A stretch of 64,000 nt of DNA, taken from the NCBI GenBank assembly GCA_017625535.1, contig JAGAKR010000021.1, positions 1 through 64,000 of the forward strand, given 5' to 3'. Below the pieces are notes generated by a model. The model made no database searches. It was not told the DNA's origin and was given only the letters and a program-made list of their open reading frames with translations. The stretch is from Bacteroidales bacterium. GTDB taxonomy: Bacteria > Bacteroidota > Bacteroidia > Bacteroidales > UBA932. The translations under genes were made by a program, and so were the position numbers. Of the stretch, positions 26,829 to 34,807 are shown one piece after another (within the stretch, counting starts at the first letter, position 1; each line of letters opens with the position of its first letter).

Positions 26829-27773
26829 ATGAGAAATATCAGAGGCCTTATAATGGCCATTTTGTCATCGGCCACATTCGGCCTTATACCGTTGTTCTCC
26901 ATCCCGCTAATGGAGAATGAAAACAGCGCACTGGAGATAGACCTGGACAGCGTGTGCTTTTACAGGTTCCTCTTTTCTGCACTCCTTATGGGAGTGATTG
27001 TGCTTGTTTCTGCATCCAGGAAACACAAGGGGGCCAAAGAGATCTTGTCCCACTCCTTTGGAGTTTCCCCAAAGCAGTTTGGCCTGCTGTTTCTCATATC
27101 GGTGTTCTATGCCTCCACAAGCATTTTCCTTACAGCATCATACACAATTGGGGAGATACCGAGCGGTATTGCAACAACTATGCATTTCCTCTATCCTGTA
27201 TTTGTAACTGCCGTAATGATATTGTTTTTTGGAGAGAAACCTACAGTTTCCAAGGCACTTGCAGTGGGACTTGCCTTTGCCGGAGTGTTCTTCCTGAGCG
27301 GAGCCTCATTTGATGCCGGGTTTGCACTTAACCCCCTTGGGCTCCTGTTTGTGCTTGTTACAATCTTCACATATGGTTCATATATTATAGGGGTAAACAA
27401 CATAAAGGCAATTGCATCAATGAACGGGATGAAACTGACCTTCTATGTGCTGGCTTTCTCTTGCTTCCTCTTTATGTGCAACATATTGGTGAAGGGTGGT
27501 GAATTTGCACCGCTCACAACATTCCACCAATGGTGGAACATTCTTGCACTTGCATTCATACCAACCCTCATTTCAGACCTCACTCTTGTATATGCAATAC
27601 AGATAATAGGTTCCACAACAACTGCCATATTGGGATGTATGGAGCCGCTTACAGCAGTTCTGGTTGGAATTACCATCTTTGGGGAGAGGCTCAATGCCAG
27701 CCAGGGGATTGGAATGGTGCTTGTCTTCATTGCAGTATATCTGGTTGTCATATCACAGAACAAAAAGAAATAG
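26829..27773 (+). CDS. EamA/DMT-family transporter
   Basis: This is an inner-membrane permease of 314 residues with ten predicted helices arranged as two EamA repeats (about 5-150 and 165-305). Repeat ends show ...GIATTMHFLYPVFVTAVMILFFGEKPTVSKALAVGLAFAGV and ...GSTTTAILGCMEPLTAVLVGITIFGERLNASQGIGMVLVF, the glutamate-containing family motif. Substrate cannot be predicted; relatives export metabolites or amino acids. The start MRNIRGLIMA follows the promoter at 26795. A longer open frame upstream overlaps rubrerythrin and its terminator and was not used. Confidence 0.88.
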   Translation: MRNIRGLIMAILSSATFGLIPLFSIPLMENENSALEIDLDSVCFYRFLFSALLMGVIVLVSASRKHKGAKEILSHSFGVSPKQFGLLFLISVFYASTSIFLTASYTIGEIPSGIATTMHFLYPVFVTAVMILFFGEKPTVSKALAVGLAFAGVFFLSGASFDAGFALNPLGLLFVLVTIFTYGSYIIGVNNIKAIASMNGMKLTFYVLAFSCFLFMCNILVKGGEFAPLTTFHQWWNILALAFIPTLISDLTLVYAIQIIGSTTTAILGCMEPLTAVLVGITIFGERLNASQGIGMVLVFIAVYLVVISQNKKK

Positions 27774-27848
27774 CAACTGATGGTTGCTACTGCGCATATG
27801 CCCGGGGAATTACCTTTGTGATACGGCAACATTCATATACAGAGAGAC

Positions 27849-28091
27849 ATGAGAGGCATAAAGGCAGGCAATTTTCTAATGTACCGCAATTCACAGGTAT
27901 GCGTAATCTGCAGCATTACATCCAATGGCAATGACACTCCAACCTGCATAACAGGGATGGACAGCAAAAGGCAACTGCACCAGGGGCCTGCGGGTGACTG
28001 GTCATCCATTATGGGAAAGGAAGATGAGCTGCTCAAATTCAGTAATGGGATACTGGAGGAAATCTTGCACCGCAGGGAGTCAAAAAGATAG
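27849..28091 (+). CDS. Small cysteine-containing protein, function unknown
   Basis: An 80-codon frame starts at an ATG 30 nt after TACCTTTG (27811-27818), a -7 type box. The product has the segment SQVCVICSITSNGNDTPTC with three Cys in the first 33 residues, and a basic C-terminus (EEILHRRESKR). There is no signal peptide or membrane helix. I do not recognise a family. It sits between the DMT transporter and btuC. A promoter and a plausible start support it, but it could be a chance frame. Confidence 0.4.
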   Translation: MRGIKAGNFLMYRNSQVCVICSITSNGNDTPTCITGMDSKRQLHQGPAGDWSSIMGKEDELLKFSNGILEEILHRRESKR

Positions 28092-28122
28092 TCTCTGTTG
28101 CTTCTACCCCGGTTATTTTCAC

Positions 28123-28130
28123 TATCTTTG
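28123..28130 (+). promoter_or_regulatory. -7 promoter element of btuC
   Basis: TATCTTTG ends 6 nt before the btuC ATG (28137), so transcription should start at or within a base or two of the start codon. This implies a leaderless or near-leaderless mRNA and leaves no room for a riboswitch. Confidence 0.6.
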
Positions 28131-28136
28131 CCCTAT

Positions 28137-29159
28137 ATGGGCAACTACAGGAAAGCATATTGGATTCTGCTTGCAGCATTTGTAATCCTATTCTTGGGCA
28201 ACCTTGTATATGGGGCTGTGAGCATCCCTGTAAATGAGGTGCTCTCCATTTTGGCAGGCAAAGGGGCAGAGAAGGAGTCGTGGAATATGATTGTACTCAA
28301 TTCCAGGCTTCCCCAGTGCATTACAGCCCTCCTTGCCGGAGCCGGGCTTGCCATAAGCGGACTGTTGCTGCAGACCCTGTTCAAGAATCCCCTTGCCGGC
28401 CCATCGATACTTGGAATCAGTGACGGTGCGAACCTTGGCGTTGCAATTATAATGCTCTATTCCGGAGGGTTGCTTGGCGGTATAAGCGGAGGGGCATATT
28501 TCTCAATGATATTGGCGGCGTTGGCAGGTTCTCTTGCGGTACTATCGCTCATAATATATTTCTCACGGAAAGTACGGAGCAATGTAATGCTCCTTATCAT
28601 AGGAATTATGATAGGTTATCTTGCATCTTCCGTAATCTCAATCCTGAATTACCACGCTGCTGCAGACAAAGTGCACCAGTTTGTAATGTGGGGTATGGGT
28701 GACTTTACCGGTGTCTCCGTTGAGAAGCTCCCCTACTTTGCATCATTCACAATTGCGGGACTTGTCTACTCCCTGCTGCTCATAAAGCCGTTGAATGCAC
28801 TTCTGCTTGGAGAGATGTATGCTGCAAACCTTGGTGTTAAGATTAAGAGTGCCAGGATATCCATTCTGCTGTGTACCGGAATACTTACCGCAGCAATAAC
28901 AGCATTCTGCGGTCCGGTTTCATTTATAGGACTGGCTGTGCCGCACGTTGCAAGGATGCTGTTGGGGACATCAAACCACAAGCATCTGGTACCGGTTACA
29001 ATCCTCAGCGGTGCCTGCATTGCTTTGCTGTGCAATATGCTTACAGTTGTTCCGGGAAGCAACAGCCTGCTTCCTCTGAATGCGGTTACACCAATAATTG
29101 GTGCCCCAATAATAATATATGTGATAATAAACAGAAGAAATCTGCAGTATTTCAATTGA
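28137..29159 (+). CDS. btuC: Vitamin B12 ABC transporter, permease BtuC
   Basis: This FecCD-family inner-membrane permease would bring cobalamin into the cytoplasm with BtuD. The 340-residue protein has about ten helices. Family motifs are VLNSRLPQCITALLAGAGLAISGLLLQTLFKNPLAGPSILGISDGA, the GIMIGYLASSVISIL helix and CGPVSFIGLAVPHVARMLLG. Start MGNYRKAYW at 28137 was chosen; the open frame goes 13 codons further, through the -7 box. It is followed by btuD after 10 nt. Heme or siderophore transport is the alternative for this family, but the nearby cobalamin riboswitch operon favours B12. Confidence 0.83.
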   Translation: MGNYRKAYWILLAAFVILFLGNLVYGAVSIPVNEVLSILAGKGAEKESWNMIVLNSRLPQCITALLAGAGLAISGLLLQTLFKNPLAGPSILGISDGANLGVAIIMLYSGGLLGGISGGAYFSMILAALAGSLAVLSLIIYFSRKVRSNVMLLIIGIMIGYLASSVISILNYHAAADKVHQFVMWGMGDFTGVSVEKLPYFASFTIAGLVYSLLLIKPLNALLLGEMYAANLGVKIKSARISILLCTGILTAAITAFCGPVSFIGLAVPHVARMLLGTSNHKHLVPVTILSGACIALLCNMLTVVPGSNSLLPLNAVTPIIGAPIIIYVIINRRNLQYFN

Positions 29160-29169
29160 CGGAGGATAT

Positions 29170-30189
29170 ATGGAAGGTAAAGGGATTGCAGTTGAAGCCA
29201 TTGGTCTTGCCATTGGGTACAACGACACCAAAAGGCGCAAGGTTGTGCAGAGCAATGTTAACCTCTCACTGATGGGGGGTGAGGTTACTTGTCTGCTTGG
29301 TCTGAACGGTGCTGGAAAATCCACACTCATAAGGACCCTGTGCGGATTCCAGCCACCCTTGGAGGGAAAGGTGCTGCTGAGGGGCAAGCCACTCTCATCC
29401 TATTCGCAAAGTGCATTTGCCAGGGAGGTTGGAGTTGTACTTACAGAAAAGACCAATGCAGGGGGGATAACTGTCTATGACCTTGTATCTCTTGGCAGAC
29501 ACCCATATACAGGATTCTTCGGTTCCCTTAAGGAGAATGACCATAGAATAATTGAAGAGGCTCTTGATGCTGCAGGCATATGGCACAAGAAAGAGAATTA
29601 TGTTTCAGAACTCTCAGACGGCGAGAGGCAGAAAGTTATGATTGCCAAAGTGCTTGCCCAGCAGTGTCCGATAATTGTTCTTGATGAACCCACCGCATTC
29701 CTTGATGTTACTGCAAGGATTGAGACAATGGTGCTGCTGAGAAAACTGGCCAAGGAGCAGGGAAAGGCCATAGTGCTCTCCACCCACGACATAGACTCCG
29801 CAATACAGATGGCAGACAATCTGTGGCTCCTCTCAAAAGGGAAAGCGGTGAGGTGCGGTGCCCCTGAAGACCTCATTATGGATGGTACAATAGGGGAATT
29901 TTTCAGCAAGGAGAATGTGGTGTTCGACAATGCAACCGGCAAACTGAGTGCTGCGGTTTCACAGATACGTCCTGTAGGTGTACGCGGGGATTTCAATACA
30001 GCCTACTGGGTTGGCAATGCACTTGTAAGGAACGGATATACCCCATCCCAACCCCGCGAAGGTATAATGAACATAACCTGCATCTCCCCTTCAGACATAC
30101 AGGTGAATCTGCCCGGAGGGGAAACAAAAAAGGCCACCAGTGTGGCCCATTTGTGCAAAATAATCTCAGAATTCCCTGTTACTGCATAG
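29170..30189 (+). CDS. btuD: Vitamin B12 ABC transporter, ATPase BtuD, with C-terminal extension
   Basis: This ATPase powers the BtuC permease. The 339-residue protein has Walker A GLNGAGKST (about residues 44-52), signature LSDGERQKVMIAKVLA, Walker B IIVLDEPTAFLD and the switch His in STHDIDSA. A strong GGAGG precedes the ATG. About 85 residues (255-339) extend past the usual ATPase end, including VRGDFNTAYWVGNALVRNGY and ISPSDIQVNLPGG. I do not recognise this tail. The gene ends 11 nt inside the convergent btuF-type gene. Confidence 0.85.
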   Translation: MEGKGIAVEAIGLAIGYNDTKRRKVVQSNVNLSLMGGEVTCLLGLNGAGKSTLIRTLCGFQPPLEGKVLLRGKPLSSYSQSAFAREVGVVLTEKTNAGGITVYDLVSLGRHPYTGFFGSLKENDHRIIEEALDAAGIWHKKENYVSELSDGERQKVMIAKVLAQQCPIIVLDEPTAFLDVTARIETMVLLRKLAKEQGKAIVLSTHDIDSAIQMADNLWLLSKGKAVRCGAPEDLIMDGTIGEFFSKENVVFDNATGKLSAAVSQIRPVGVRGDFNTAYWVGNALVRNGYTPSQPREGIMNITCISPSDIQVNLPGGETKKATSVAHLCKIISEFPVTA

Positions 30190-31303
30190 CCGAATAGCAC
30201 ATAGGCTTATGGTCTGGCATAAGTTCCGGATGGAAAATGTGCACCAGGTCCGCAAGTATTCTGTCGGGATGAATGGATATATTCTCATAATATGCCGTTT
30301 CAGATGTGTTGCAGGTGTAGATTTTCCTGTTCCTGAACGGTGCAAAATCTGAATACGGAAGATACTCCCCCTTAAGGTCTGAATATGTCATAGGGCGGTC
30401 CAAAGTGTATTTGAGTACCCATATGTCTGCATCATACCCCCTCTCATATACGGTTTCAAATGAATATGGGACACTGCCTGTCTCCCGATTGTCCTTGAAG
30501 ATATAGTCTGCACCGGCATCATTGTACATACAGGCCATATAACTTGCTCCACCTGGGATAAACCACGAAGAGCCGTATTTCCTCTCAACCATAAGCCTTG
30601 GGCGCTCCACAGCACCTGCAGCAAGTTCCTTTAGTGAGTTATAGTTCTGCACCGTAGCATTTATGAGTGAATCTGCCTGTGCCTCTCTTCCCGACAGCAA
30701 TCCGTACACCCTTATCCATTCAACCCTCCCAAGAGGATGGGTCTCCATATAGTCTGCCGACTCAAAGATTGGGATACCCAGTTTCTCCACCTGGCCATAG
30801 CCTCCGTGCTCAAATGGGGAGGCTATTATTATCTCACCCCCTATCTCCATTATCTTCTCCACATTTGGGGAGGTTGCCATGCCGCAATCTGTAATTTTCC
30901 CCTCCACTATCGCCTCCTTGGCCTTTTCAGAGGTGAGGTAATGGCTCTCGCAGATCCCTTTTATCGCATCCAGGGCACCCAGCTGCTCCAGCACTGCCGT
31001 ATGCACAACGGTGTACATTATGGCATTCTTTATTGGAGTGCGGATTACTGAACCTTTCGGAAGATTGTCGGGAAGAGGATTTCCTGCCGGAACAAGTATA
31101 TAGTTCTGCAGCACTTTTGTTGTATCCCACGGATCTGCAACCGATACAATTGTATAATCTTTATGGCGGGTTATCTCAAACCCCTTGGCATAAAGGTTTT
31201 CCACCTTTACCCCGTCTGTTGTGGCATCACCGCCTCTGCTCCCCGAGCAAGAGCAGAGGATAATGATGCATGCAAATAAAAATATGGATTGGATTGTTTT
31301 CAA
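30179..31303 (-). CDS. btuF: Periplasmic cobalamin-binding lipoprotein, BtuF-like
   Basis: This is an ABC-transporter substrate-binding lipoprotein of the helical-backbone (FecB/BtuF) class, 374 residues. Lipoprotein signal MKTIQSIFLFACIIILCSC ends at Cys about residue 19. Two lobes are visible (NAIMYTVVHTAVLEQLGALDAIKGI ... IMEIGGEIIIASPFEHGGYGQVEKLGIPIFE, then PRLMVERKYGSSWFIPGGASY ... DADIWVLKYTLDRP). It is the last gene of the riboswitch-controlled btuB-btuG-btuF run. Its 3' end overlaps btuD by 11 nt on the other strand. Specificity for B12 comes from context. Confidence 0.8.
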   Translation of the reverse strand: MKTIQSIFLFACIIILCSCSGSRGGDATTDGVKVENLYAKGFEITRHKDYTIVSVADPWDTTKVLQNYILVPAGNPLPDNLPKGSVIRTPIKNAIMYTVVHTAVLEQLGALDAIKGICESHYLTSEKAKEAIVEGKITDCGMATSPNVEKIMEIGGEIIIASPFEHGGYGQVEKLGIPIFESADYMETHPLGRVEWIRVYGLLSGREAQADSLINATVQNYNSLKELAAGAVERPRLMVERKYGSSWFIPGGASYMACMYNDAGADYIFKDNRETGSVPYSFETVYERGYDADIWVLKYTLDRPMTYSDLKGEYLPYSDFAPFRNRKIYTCNTSETAYYENISIHPDRILADLVHIFHPELMPDHKPMCYSAMQ

Positions 31304-31309
31304 AATGTT

Positions 31310-32404
31310 CTATTTTCTGATTGGACAAATTGCAATGGGGTTCATTGCCCCTGTATCAAACTTGTTTATTATCTGGCCGTCCGGTGTAATGATATACACA
31401 TCACCGTTGCTTACATAATCAGACGCACCTATGTACACATTTCCTGTAAGGTCATCTGCCGAGATGCAGTAACCGTCAGGGACATCAGCAGAGGATACAA
31501 ACTCTCCTATAATCTTCCCTTTTGCTGTATCAAAGGTATAATATGTAATTGTCTGGTTCCAGTCTGCATCATACACGGAACTTAGGATGTATGCAATGCC
31601 GTCTTTGCCAACTGTCATATTTGTAGGGACAACATCCTCAACTGTTGTAACCAGATCATTGCTGGTGTTTATCTTCTGCAATTTTGCAGGAACCTCCCCG
31701 TAATCACCCCAACAGATGAGGTACAAAGTGTTGTTTGCAGCAACGTGGAGTGTCTGCGGGTTGTTTGAAACCTCCAGGGTCTTGGTTACGGTAAATGAGG
31801 TTGGATCTATTACAGAAACTGTTGTTCCGTAAGGCCAGTTGTAGCCGTCAGAGTTTGCCACATAAACCTTCTTGTTTGAATAGGCCATACCCTCTGGCAT
31901 AGGGCCTACCTTTACAGTCTTCACGCTGAAGTTTGCGGTATCAATTGCCCCTACATAACCCTCCATAAATGAGACATAAACTTTGCCGTTTACCTTGGCC
32001 AGCTGCCTTGGGGACATATTTGCACTCTCACCTGCAACTGTAATCTCCTTAAGGAGGTTGCCTTTGAGGTCGGTTACAAATATCATTGCCGAATTTGTTA
32101 CTGCAATATACATCTTGTTGCCATACACAACCATACTGTTGCCGGTATCACCCAGTTTCTTGCCGTTTGCAATCTCAAACACCCCTGTTGAAACCTGCTT
32201 TGTAGTCATATCATAGTAGGTTAGGGCCGCATTGTTGTTCCCCATCTTTCCGCTGTTAAGGACAAAAAGCCCTACAGTAGACTCCTGATATACAGGGCCC
32301 TCCTCATTACCGGGTTCATCAATATATGGATCATCATCCGAACATGAAACTGCTGTAAAGGCCATAAGGGCCGCTGCCAATAGGCAAAAAGTGAATCTTT
32401 TCAT
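31310..32404 (-). CDS. btuG: Surface beta-propeller lipoprotein, BtuG-like
   Basis: This is a cell-surface lipoprotein of 364 residues with a signal ending FTAVSC (Cys about residue 21), then Asp/Glu-rich residues typical of surface export in Bacteroidota (SDDDPYIDEPGNEEGP). The rest is a repeated beta-propeller with blades of the YVANSDGYNW...VSVIDPTSFTVTKTLEV type. In Bacteroides, BtuG proteins bind cobalamin very tightly and pass it to BtuB. Position directly after btuB and behind a cobalamin riboswitch supports that role. Start at 32404 is preferred over a TTG at 32428 that overlaps the btuB stop. Confidence 0.8.
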   Translation of the reverse strand: MKRFTFCLLAAALMAFTAVSCSDDDPYIDEPGNEEGPVYQESTVGLFVLNSGKMGNNNAALTYYDMTTKQVSTGVFEIANGKKLGDTGNSMVVYGNKMYIAVTNSAMIFVTDLKGNLLKEITVAGESANMSPRQLAKVNGKVYVSFMEGYVGAIDTANFSVKTVKVGPMPEGMAYSNKKVYVANSDGYNWPYGTTVSVIDPTSFTVTKTLEVSNNPQTLHVAANNTLYLICWGDYGEVPAKLQKINTSNDLVTTVEDVVPTNMTVGKDGIAYILSSVYDADWNQTITYYTFDTAKGKIIGEFVSSADVPDGYCISADDLTGNVYIGASDYVSNGDVYIITPDGQIINKFDTGAMNPIAICPIRK

Positions 32405-32424
32405 CTGCGAATAAAATTTAAGTT

Positions 32425-34431
32425 TCAAAAATCAAGTTTAAATGTAAATCTGTATGACCGGCCGGGCATAGGATAATATTGTATTACATCATATTGTACA
32501 TCTGTAAAGTTCTGGCACTCCAGCTGCAGCTGCAGGGTGCACTCCTTTATATCAAAACTCCTGTTGAGCGACACCGAATGCTCCACATATCCGTCAATCC
32601 TGTTCTGCTCCGTATTCTGCGGCAGCGAATACCTCTCCCCAACCGCACTCATAAGATACCCGGCATTCACCCAGCCATTCAGGAACGAGACCGAAAGGCT
32701 TCCTGAATTCCTTGGAGTATACGGTATCTGGTCTTTATAGTTCTTGTCTTTTGAAGAAGTTACATCAACCGCATGCTGGTATGACCAGTTTCCCTGCAAT
32801 TTCAGCCTCATCCCCCTGCCGAACGAGAGGGAAGTGCCCACGTTAATGTCTGTACCCAGAATCTCAACTTTGCCAAGATTCATCATCTTCCACACAAAGA
32901 GGGTTGGCAATGCCACAATCTTGTCCTCAACCTTATTGAAATATCCGTCTGCCTGCAATGAAACCTCATCCAGTACCCCCTGGAAACCTTCCCTCCAGGT
33001 TACACCCACATTAAACTGGCGGGCAATCTCAGGATCCAGCATTTTGTTGCCTATCCTGTTATAATACAGGTCATTGAAAGTTGGGGTCCTGAACATGTCC
33101 TGGTAAGAGGCCCTTACCCTTATATTCCTCTCTTCAAACAATTTATATGAGACGCTTACCGCCGGAGAGAGCCTGAAACGGTCTGCCGCAGCCTTTCCCA
33201 CCTTAAGGTTCTCCGTAATGAAAGTGGAGAGCAGACTTGCAGTTGCTGTAAAACGCCCCGCACTGTACTGTGCTGCCAAAGCTGTAAGGGATGTGAACCT
33301 GTGAGGGTACACAAAATTCTCATACGAAGCACTTAAAGTGTTCCTGAACACATCCTGCGAGAGCACCACTGAAACCCCTGCAGCAGGAGCATATTTTGCC
33401 GAAACCGACCCATAGAACTCCTCCTGGGTATAGTAATCTGTCTGTATGCCGTTTGGGTAATACTCCTTTTCATCCGTATACTTGTTCCAGGCATAATTGT
33501 ATTTCAACTGTCCCTGCAACTCGCATTTCTCCCCCAGAGAGTTCCTGTAATGCACCTGTGCAAATCCTGTCTCATCCCAAAGCCTCTCCCTTGCATCCTT
33601 GTTGTACAACACTACAGACCCCGGCAGCCCCCTCTGTGAACTCATCCAGTTCCCCTTGAAGGATACATTCCCCCCTTTGCCCAGATCTCCATATACATTT
33701 GCCTCTGCCCTTATGGTATTCACATCAGAATTAAGCCTCTTCTCCCTGGTAACAACAGTGCCGTTCACAAGAGTGAAAGGATACTCACCGTCAGAAACCA
33801 GCCAGTCCGCATTCACAGCCAATGCCCATCTTCCCGACAATTTATGCTGGTAATACAAAGAAGGATTCCAGGTGCCGAAAGAGGCCACATTCACCGATAC
33901 TCCTGCATTTACGGATGACTCATCAAAAACGGGCCTTGCACTCTTTATATTGAGCACACCTGCCGAGGCAAACATCCTTGCGGTCTGGAAAATCTCATCC
34001 GACTGACCTATGGTAAGGGTGACATACTCCACATTGCCAAGATTGAAACGCCCTATATCCACCTGTCCGCTCTGCGCATTTGAGATTGTAACCCCGTCAT
34101 AACTTATTGCAGTGTGCTGGCTCCCCATACTCCTTACAGAAACTGTCTTTACGCCACCAATCCCGCCATAATCCTTTATCTGCACTCCGGAGAATGTCTT
34201 TACAGCCTCGTGCAGTTCCTTTATCCCCAATTTCTCAAAATCACTTTTTGACATAACCTGCAGAGGGGCACTCTGGAGTGTGGGGGACGGCTTGGCGCTG
34301 GCAGTTACAACTGCCGTCTTGAGGGTATCCCCCTGCTGCTCCACCACATTCTGTGCGCCCAAAGGCTTTGCTGTAGTACACAGCAACATACAGCAGCAGA
34401 CACATCTGACAATTACAGATAACAATTGCAT
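32425..34431 (-). CDS. btuB: TonB-dependent outer-membrane vitamin B12 receptor, BtuB-like
   Basis: This gated porin carries cobalamin across the outer membrane with TonB energy. From the ATG at 34431 it has 668 residues: signal peptide (MQLLSVIVRCVCCCMLLCTTAKPLGAQ), plug domain (about 30-150; VVTASAKPSP, GVQIKDYGGIGGVKTVSVRSMGSQHTAISYDGVTISNAQSGQVDIGRFNLG in pieces), and a 22-strand type barrel ending in Phe (YRFTFKLDF). An ATG 63 nt upstream (34494) would extend the N-terminus; the shorter form gives the better signal peptide. It is the first gene behind the cobalamin riboswitch. Confidence 0.9.
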   Translation of the reverse strand: MQLLSVIVRCVCCCMLLCTTAKPLGAQNVVEQQGDTLKTAVVTASAKPSPTLQSAPLQVMSKSDFEKLGIKELHEAVKTFSGVQIKDYGGIGGVKTVSVRSMGSQHTAISYDGVTISNAQSGQVDIGRFNLGNVEYVTLTIGQSDEIFQTARMFASAGVLNIKSARPVFDESSVNAGVSVNVASFGTWNPSLYYQHKLSGRWALAVNADWLVSDGEYPFTLVNGTVVTREKRLNSDVNTIRAEANVYGDLGKGGNVSFKGNWMSSQRGLPGSVVLYNKDARERLWDETGFAQVHYRNSLGEKCELQGQLKYNYAWNKYTDEKEYYPNGIQTDYYTQEEFYGSVSAKYAPAAGVSVVLSQDVFRNTLSASYENFVYPHRFTSLTALAAQYSAGRFTATASLLSTFITENLKVGKAAADRFRLSPAVSVSYKLFEERNIRVRASYQDMFRTPTFNDLYYNRIGNKMLDPEIARQFNVGVTWREGFQGVLDEVSLQADGYFNKVEDKIVALPTLFVWKMMNLGKVEILGTDINVGTSLSFGRGMRLKLQGNWSYQHAVDVTSSKDKNYKDQIPYTPRNSGSLSVSFLNGWVNAGYLMSAVGERYSLPQNTEQNRIDGYVEHSVSLNRSFDIKECTLQLQLECQNFTDVQYDVIQYYPMPGRSYRFTFKLDF

Positions 34432-34545
34432 AACCGGTTGCCATTGGGCACGCAAAATGCCACGGCACACATTTAAAAATAATTCAAAAGGCATTAAAAT
34501 ATGGTTCTACGAAAATCTTTACCCGAGATTCTCAAGTTAAAAGAA

Positions 34546-34716
34546 TTGCGGCAGGTCTTCTGACTTATTCCTCCAAAGGTGCCTTCCCATCATCTGTGAC
34601 AGTGGCCAAGATAACCAATGGATTGTTGCGGAAATTACAGCTACGGGTACAGTTCCTGATTCTCACAGGATTCCCTATTATCAACTGCCTCTGATGAAGG
34701 CAGTCACACCTCAACT
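34546..34716 (-). ncRNA. Cobalamin riboswitch (btuB operon leader)
   Basis: Read on the minus strand the leader shows the class-specific blocks in order: GGGAATCCTGTGAGAATCAGG, ACTGTACCCGTAGCTGTAA, GCCACTG, GATGGGAAGGC, and the B12 box AGTCAGAAGACCTGCC. It starts right after the promoter at 34723-34730 and ends about 50-115 nt before the btuB start codons. Adenosylcobalamin or a related corrinoid would be the ligand, shutting off btuB-btuG-btuF when B12 is plentiful. Confidence 0.95.
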
Positions 34717-34722
34717 CAACAG

Positions 34723-34730
34723 CAAAGGTA
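34723..34730 (-). promoter_or_regulatory. -7 promoter element of the cobalamin riboswitch transcript
   Basis: Minus-strand TACCTTTG fits TAnnTTTG and is placed so that the transcript starts near 34716, just at the first paired region of the riboswitch. Confidence 0.65.
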
Positions 34731-34750
34731 GCACTAAAAAATATAAAAAC

Positions 34751-34783
34751 AAGGCGGAGAATGAAAAAAATCATCTCCGCCTT
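34751..34783 (-). terminator. Rho-independent terminator of the YeiH-family gene
   Basis: A perfect 10-bp stem (AAGGCGGAGA 34751-34760, TCTCCGCCTT 34774-34783) is followed on the minus strand by GTTTTTATAT. It lies 25 nt past the stop of the YeiH-type transporter and isolates it from the riboswitch promoter. Confidence 0.88.
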
Positions 34784-34807
34784 TATTATTGTCTGAACTT
34801 ATGTATA

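Noticed and set aside
34565-34774. A 69-codon minus-strand frame upstream of btuB
   Set aside because: It coincides with the cobalamin riboswitch and its promoter, and has no coding signal.
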